17,919 bases of DNA, taken from the NCBI GenBank assembly GCA_026770585.1, contig MU646314.1, forward strand, positions 422,706-440,624. The letters run 5' to 3'. Every line of letters starts with the position of its first letter. The first letter of the stretch is position 1. The notes under the pieces were generated by a model, which was not told the DNA's origin, did no database searches, and saw only the letters and a list, made by a program, of their open reading frames with translations. Positions 1-8,000 of this stretch are shown one piece after another. Source of the DNA: Baffinella frigidus (Eukaryota > Cryptophyceae > Cryptomonadales > Baffinellaceae). Position numbers and translations under genes: made by a program.

Positions 1-16
1 CCCCCCCCCATTGACA

Positions 17-175
17 ATTGACGTGAATGGAGCTCCATCAGGGATAAGTTCCAGTGTCCTCCTATGATGGGAGCTCAAAGAACCTAAAGGATCTAACGGA
101 GGCGATGCAGGAGCAGGTCCTAACGCCCCCCCCCCCCGGTTGATGATTGACGATTGACGATTGACGTGAATGGAG
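17..175 (+). repeat. 5'-edge repeats before elongase exon 1
   Basis: ATTGACGTGAATGGAG occurs at 17-32 and again at 160-175, just before the exon. GAGCAGGT also occurs at 111-118. The family C half element sits between. Confidence 0.55.
42..100 (+). mobile_element. Family C half element (C1)
   Basis: It carries the C arm: GGATAAGTTCCAGTGTCC, CCTATGATGGGAGCTC and AACCTAAAGGATC. Only the left arm is present. Confidence 0.6.
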
Positions 176-178
176 CAG

Positions 179-264
179 GTGATCTTCCTACACTGGTTCC
201 ACCACGCGACCGTGATGCTCTACTGCTGGCACGCCTACCACACGCGCGTCGCCCCCGGCCTCTG
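179..264 (+). CDS. Elongase exon 1 of window (HxxHH box)
   Basis: The exon follows AG at 177-178 and encodes VIFLHWFHHATVMLYCWHAY followed by HTRVAPGL plus TG. The catalytic histidine box HWFHH is at 191-205. The ATG at 170 is not the start of the protein, because the family needs about 100 residues before this point. The donor is GC (265-266); joining TG to the G at 1628 restores a tryptophan, giving APGLWFAAMN. Confidence 0.9.
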
Positions 265-2195
265 GCAATCCCCCGCCCCCCCACAGGAACCCCGCTACAC
301 TTCACTCATGACAAATTGGGATCGCCGATTTGGTGGGCCCGAGCTGTTTTTCGGTCCAAAGTTGACGGGTTTGTACCGCAACCGTGTCAACTTGGGAATA
401 GTCGGCATCTGGCACGTCCCCTGACTATTCTCAAGTTGGCATGCTGGGTGTGCGATACAAACCCGTCAACTTTGGAGCGGGAACGAGCCCGGGCTTTCCA
501 AATTGGTGGGCCCAAATAGACTGGCCGCTGGCAATCCCCCACCCCCTAGGAACCCCGCCACTCTGCACGCATGACACATTCGTTTGATGCTGAGTCGGCC
601 AGCTCAGTTTCCCTGTTCGGATGAAAACAAACGATATTCGGAGATTGCTTTAAAAAAATGTTTTTGTTCAATGGACGAATTGTCATTATTTGTTCTAATC
701 CACCAGCTGCCGTCCTCGCGCGTGCAAACCCTCCCCCGTCAAGGTCTCTGAGACACGTGCCACACAGTGGACTACGAACCTTTGATTCAAAGTCAACATG
801 TCTTGAGGTAGTTAACTTTTGAGGATTTTCTGGTGCAGTTTGGTCACGTAACACCCTGAATTCCAGCCCCAACGGAACCTTCGTAGCCCACCGTGTGGAG
901 TGAGTCTGCCGGCAAGTGGGGAGAGAGAGTGCCATGGCAGTTGACGCATCGATGTATAGACTTAGTTCGGGCCCTCTCTGGACGCCTTAAGCGTATGGTC
1001 CGGCGTCATGCGTTCAATAAAAGTCTCTTCTCTTTGACTACCACACAGCGGACTTGGGAGGGATTTTGAATAACCCATAAGCGATCAGACATAGGACCTT
1101 ACGGTAGGCAATCCGTAGGAACATACGGGGGGTCCCACGGATAAGGTAACGGAAAGGTGGCCTGATTTGGGCCGAAAATCCCTTCGTATCCCGCTGTGTG
1201 GTCGATGAGAGGTTTTCGGGGCGGAAGAAAGGGTGTCATGGCAGTTGACATATCGATGAGAGGTTTCCTCAAACCCCAAACCCTAAGCCCCAAACCCCAA
1301 ACCCCAAACGGCAGGTTCGCGGCAATGAACTTCCTGGTGCATTCTCATGTATCTCTACTTTGGCTTTCCAGGGATCATTTCAGGCCCCTCACCCTGAAAC
1401 GAAGAGCAAGTTATACCAGAATCGTTTCGATGGACACATCATCGAAGGCCCCTGTGGCTGCTAAGTGGACCACACGCCCCACGCTTTACAAAACATCACA
1501 CGCCCCGCGCTTTTCATAATACGCCCCACAAGTAGTCATAATGCGCCCCAAGCAGTTGAGGTTTCCGGAGCGGAAGAGAGGGTGCCACGGCAGTTGACTG
1601 ATGGATGAGAGGTTTCCGGGGCGGTAGGTTCGCGGCCATGAACTTCCTGGTGCACTCGATCATGTACCTCTACTACGGCGCCATGGCCTGCAAGCTCAAG
1701 TACCTAAACCCTGAACCCTGAACCCTGAACCCTGAACCCTGAACCCTGAACCCTGAACCCTGAACCCTGAACCCTGAACCCTGAACCCTGAACCCTGAAC
1801 CCTGAACCCTGAACCCTACAACCTAATATAGGGTTCAGGGTTCAGGGTATAGGGTCCACCCAGCGATTTCCGTTGAAGCCCACTGTGTTGTTGTACCTGC
1901 TACCAGTTTCTCAGACCCATGGCCTGCAAGCTCAAGTATATACCCCTCAAGTGGCGAGTAGGCGCATACGCATCAAGTGGCGAGTAGGCACATACTTTAA
2001 GGCCCTAGGACCTGCCTAAGACCTCTTGCTGGTTAATTTTGACCCCATGGGCGCTTAACGGATACGTAGTTCTCCTCTGTGAGGATTCTGCAAAACAGGT
2101 TGCGAGCCTGAAGAGACAGGTTATGAGCCTGGGCCCCCAAGGGGGTCTGCGCCATGCCCTGCAAGATCAAGTACCTCAACCCTAAAGTCTGAACC

Positions 2196-2269
<74 letters not shown>

Positions 2270-3920
2270 ACCCCGAACCCTGAATCCTGAATCCTGAATC
2301 ATATGCCCTAAATGCTTATCTACTTCGCGTTTCGTGCAAAAACGCCTATGCTAGCTACTGCAAAGCCACAGGGGGGGTCTCGAAAAGTAGGCGACAGGAT
2401 CCGGTCGCCTATTTTGGAGCCATTTTCCTCTCAAAAGGCAATTTCTACCCCCAGGACGAGACCAAAACTCGTCCAAAGGTGTGAATATGGTGGCGGTGTG
2501 CAGTTGGCTCGCGACGCCCTTCGCCCCCATGATCACGACCGTCCAGGTCACCCCCCCCCTCCTCCTTCCTCCCTGCGATTTCCCGCATGCTGTTTCTACG
2601 AAAGGCCCGCCTCGGGAGTGCCGAGGCTCCTAGCTCTCTCTCAGTCACTTTGATCCACCCCGCGGTTTCTAGCTCTGCCTCACTCGGGTTGGCTGACTGT
2701 TCGTAAGTTGACATGCTGGGGTTGTGGTACACATCCGTCAACTTTGGAGCCGAAAAGATCCTGGTCTCACCAAATTGGTTAGACCAAATAGACTGAGACA
2801 GAGCTGGGATTTCTCGCACGCCGTTGCTACGTACGCCTGCGTGTTTATCTCAGAAAAGGAGTTCTAAAACTCGTTTTCTTGAGTCAATTCCCCTTCAAAT
2901 ATGTCAACTTATGAGTAGAGAAAAGAACAATAAGTTGACATATTTGAGGTGGAATTGACTTAAGAAAACGAGTTTTAGAAGTCCTTTTTCTGAGATAAGT
3001 GTGCGCTTCAGGAATGGCGTGAGATAGGCCCGTCTCAGAAAGGCCCGCACCTGGATTTAATTCGGCGTTGGAAGCCTTAAGAAGCGAGTCGGATTTTGTC
3101 TTGTTCCGAAATTAACTTTGAGGCCTCAGGAATGGCCCGCACCTACTTATTGTAGATTTCGGGTCCGCGCGGATTTTTTTGAGATTAGGTCGGGGGATCG
3201 GGGAACGAAAAAACGTGAAAATGATTGGTTTTGTGTCATCATATGGGTGGGGGTCGCGATCTTGTCATCAAATCCATGCGTAAGATATCATCAAACTTTA
3301 TATGGACGTAAAAATCTCCCTGATTTTTTATTTCCTTAGATCCCCCGACCCGAAGTGAAATCCGCGCGGACCCGAAATCTACAATACCAGCGCGTCTGCA
3401 GCACTCTTATCCGGGGAAATGTGTGTTCCTTTCATTCGATGGATCAAAATCACTGCTCAAATTCTTTAATACTACTAATAAAAACGAATTGTGTAGTAAT
3501 TTTCGTTGCCATCAAATAAAAGAAAAATAGGTTTCCCCGGATAAATTTTCCCCCTTCCCGAGGCGGGCTTGTCATGCCCAACGCCAACGTTGAAGGAGGG
3601 TTTATTCGGACGTGACGCTGGTTACAAAACATTATAACCAATGTTTTAAATAGGCTGCACAGCCATCTATTGCCAGTTTTGTGCCGAGTCGCGTCATGCA
3701 GCAACGTTGATTTTTCTGCATGACTCGGGCGAATCGAGAAGTTGTTGGGGGAGATTGCGTGGCCTGCGGGTGGCAAGAAGGTGTCACGGGTTCGGGGGGT
3801 TCGCCCTGACTGTCCCACGCCATCCGGAGGTGGACCTGACACGATTCACTTGACCCTCTATGTTTTCAGGCACGGATCTGTCTCTGTTTTTCTCTCTCTC
3901 TGGCTCTGTATGTCTGGCCG

Positions 3921-3953
<33 letters not shown>

Positions 3954-5879
3954 GGCTCTCTCTGTCTCTCTCTCTCAGACAGATCCGTGCGCCCCCCAGA
4001 GAGACGATATTTTCAACTGGGCACGGCGAACAGCCTCAACACGACCCCCCCCCCCTCCAAAGCGCATCAAATCGAGGGTACGGATTGAGTCATTTCCTTC
4101 GGGGAAAGGTGCGAAATCGCGTGTATATCCGAAGGAAATGGTTGAACCTCGAGTTTCGATTTGATGCATTTCGGAGGCCCTGACACGGTCGATTGGCAGA
4201 TCCTGCAAATGGCTGTCGGGTCCGCGGTGACGGTCACGTCTGCGATCGAGCACCGCCGGGGGGGGGACGCGGCGTGTAAGGTACGCACTGGGATGCCACC
4301 TGATGGTCAAAGTGATGGTCAAATTGATGTCAGATTGATGGTCAAACTGATCACAGGCCAGCGTCGTGTGGGTAGGCGGGGAACTCCAACGACCCGCAAG
4401 GTGCACTGCCACGCGACGATAGCCTGCACCTCAAATCGACAGTGGACTAACTCGGTTTGGGCCGAATCAGTTATAATCCCCGGGTGGATTCCGTCCGCTT
4501 TGTACCAGGAATAATAGAAAGACGCAGTCGATTTGAGGTGGAGGGTATCGTCGCGTGTTGGGCGCCCAGTTGATTGATGGTAGTAGGAGTGTAAACCCGG
4601 GGGGGGTGCTGCTAGGCACGTGAACTGGGGAGAGGATCACAGACAATACAAAAGTCAATTTGTAAAAGTCAATTTGTTGGATCGGTTAGCTTCCCGCTGG
4701 AAGCCAAAAAATCAAGAGACTTGTCTCTCGAGGGCGGTTGATGGACCATCAGTCTGACTATCAATTTGACCATCAATTTGACCAAAATTTGGACCATCAA
4801 TTTGACCATCAGTTCTTTTCTGAAGTCGAACTCTACCCGTATCCTCAGTTGGGATGCATCCGGTGTATTCCTTTTGTAACACGCCGTAAATAATTCACAG
4901 AAAGACGAGTAAATAGTAGCAGTGACAATGCACCACACGGTATCGAACCTTGTTTCTTTTGAAGGTAACTAACCATCGTGCCTTCGTTCGCAGGTGCATC
5001 CCGCAAACTACCCACTCGGTGGGCTACGAGGGTTTCGGGACCCCTAGATTCAGCGGTAACGTGACCAAATTTGCTTTAGAAAATCCTTAAAGTTAACTGC
5101 CCACAGGGTAAGTTGACTTTTGATAAAAGGTGCGTAGTCCACCGTGTGGAAACTGGGGCGGGTCTTGTACGGGAAAAGAAGGATCATCCATCGTCTTTCG
5201 TTCTGAACAAACCGTAAATAGTATCATTGACAATACACCACATGGTTACTAATCGAAAATACCTTTTCTGGTTTTCTCACCCTACGTCTTTTTTTTGCAG
5301 GTGGGCACCGCAAACTACAAGTTGGGACTGGCAATGTACGGGGAAAGATTGAATGGTACCAGTGGCAATACACCACATGGTAACCACCACATGATAACCA
5401 TGTTTGGCTTCCACCTCAGCCCTAATGTTTTCGTTATAGATTCCTAATTAGAAGGTTGTGGATCCCTAATTTCATCCGGTCAGGTATTTGATTTAAATGC
5501 TCGGCGGAGTTCCCCATGCAACGAAAATTACTACACAACCGATAAAAGAGTCGTGTCCGAAAGATCGTGTGTATTAATTTTCGTACATTCGGGGAACTCC
5601 CGAGCATTTAATTTGAATACCTGACCGGATGAAATTGCAGCTTCCACACCAGATTCTGAGGTGGAAGCCAAACAATCAAACGATCAATCAGAAATATTTC
5701 TTATGGTATCTCACCATGCTTCGTTCGCAGGTGGATCCCGCTAACTACAAGCTTGGGCTGACTATGTACGGGAGCTACCTCTGCCTCTTCTCGATGCTCT
5801 TCCTCAACAAGTCCGTGCACCCCCTAGACAGAGAGAGAGAGAGAGAGGGTGGGTGGGTGGGTGTGGGTGGGTGAGAGAG

Positions 5880-5918
<39 letters not shown>

Positions 5919-6127
5919 CGCGCGAGAGTGTGTGTGTGTGGAGAGAGAGAGAGAGAGAGACCTCTGCCTCTTCTCGATGCTCTTCCTCGACAAGTCCGTG
6001 CACCCCCTAGACAGAGAGAGAGAGAGGGTGGGTGGGTGGGTGTGGGTGGGTGAGCGAGAGAGAGGAGAGAGAGAGAGAGAGTGTGTGTGTGTGTGTGCGC
6101 GCGAGAGAGAGTGTGTGTGTGTGTGTG

Positions 6128-6161
<34 letters not shown>

Positions 6162-6243
6162 GAGAGACCTCAGCCTCTTCTCGATGCTCTTCCTCAACAA
6201 GTCCGTGCACCCCCCCCCCCGCCACAGCTCGATTCGTCGGATC

Positions 6244-6278
<35 letters not shown>

Positions 6279-7950
6279 AAGCGAGAGAGACAGAGAGAGA
6301 GAGTGAGAGAGCGAGCGAGAGTCTGTTACTTCGAAGGAAATCGGACCTGAGAGATCTGTGTGTTGGGCGAGAGACAGCCAGACAGACAGACAGACAGACA
6401 GACAGACAGGCCAAGAGAGGGAGAGAGAGAGAGATCCGTGTGGCGGGTGTGTGAGAGAGAGGGAGAGACAGAGACGGAGAGAGAGACGGAGAGAGAGACG
6501 GAGAGAGAGACGGAGAGACGGAGAGACGGAGAGGGAGACAGAGACAGAGAGACAGAGAGATGCCACTGACGCGGGGTGCACGACGCGGGTCAACAGGTAC
6601 TTTGGCGCGGCTCGGAAGCCGGGGGGCGCCAAGACCGACAAGGTGCGGGGGCCTCATCCACAGCCCCAGGCCCTCACATTGAAAATCCTCAGATTGAACA
6701 TCTTCAGATCGAACATCTTCAGATTGAAAATCGTCAGATTCGTAATGTAGAAGCGTGTTTGAAAAAATCAGATTCAGCATTGAGCAGCTTGTTTTTTTAT
6801 CCGCTCTCCCCGCATGGAGCGGGCCACTCGAGGCTGGAAATGTGAGTATTAAAAAAAAAACTTTACAAGTCCTTTACGAGTGGACCGATGTGTAGTAATT
6901 TTCACCCAAATAGTCGCGTTTGGTCACGTATCTCGGGGAATTCCCTGAGATACGTGACCAAACCCGCCCGTAACTGGTACAAATTTTAACAACCCCACAT
7001 TTAAAATACTCCCTCTTCCAGCCTCGAGTGGGGGGCTCATCTGTTGTGACAGGCCCTGAAAATCGTTTTGTAAAGCGGCTGGTTCTGGTGTGTACCATAT
7101 AATCTTTTCTTAAAAATTCCAAATGCCCACATCCAGAAGTTAGCAGCTTGTTTGAAAAATTGACCAGCGACCAACCATTTGACGTGTACAAGTGAGTGTG
7201 TGTGTGTTTGAACGCATCTGCGTGCGCAGATTTGCGGGGTGGGGATCGGGCGCGGCGGCCTGTTTGAACCCGATTCATTTTGACCAGAAACCAACCACTT
7301 TACACGTGTGTTTATCAACGCAGATTTGCGGGGTGGAGATCCGGCGAGGCGGGCCCGTTCGACCAGAAACCACCCACTTTGTAAGTGTGGTCGATCGACC
7401 AGAAACTAACCACTTTACAAGCGTGTATCCCTTAAGTGCCCAGTAGGCACATACGCCCTACGGTAGGGTCCTAGGACCTACCTAGGACCTCTTGGCCATC
7501 AAATTCGACGACCTGGGCACTTAAGGGATATGTTAACGCCTCTGCGGGCAGATTTGCGGGGTGGAGATCGGGCGAGGCGGGCCCGTGGACGCCGCCGGGC
7601 GCTTCGAGGACTTCTCCAAGAGCTCTGCCTCCGGTTGGAACCCCACCCAGAAGACTTGGTGGGGGTTCAGTAGGGGGTTCAGTAGGGGGTTCAGTAGGGG
7701 GTTCAGTAGGGAATTTAGTAGGGGGTTCCGTAGGGGGTTCAGTAGGGGGTTCCGTAGGGGGTTCCGTAGGGGGGTTCAGTAGGACGCGGTCGGGCGCTTC
7801 GAGGACTTCTCCAAGAGCTCCGCCTCCGGTGCGTTTGCGGTACGGAGACAGGTTCCAGAAGTGCGTCACTCTCAGCCCTCGACCTTCACCCCTCAACCCT
7901 CGTTCCCATGGAAGGGGCGGATCCAACCCTTCACACACACACACACACAC

Positions 7951-8000
<50 letters not shown>

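Noticed and set aside
170-172. ATG at 170 as elongase start codon
   Set aside because: The family has about 100 residues and membrane segments before the HxxHH box; AG at 177-178 is the likely splice acceptor.
5775-6780. Long open frames of LSLSLS or RERERE on both strands
   Set aside because: They are translations of (AG)n and (GTGG)n microsatellites inside intron 5, with no protein-like sequence.
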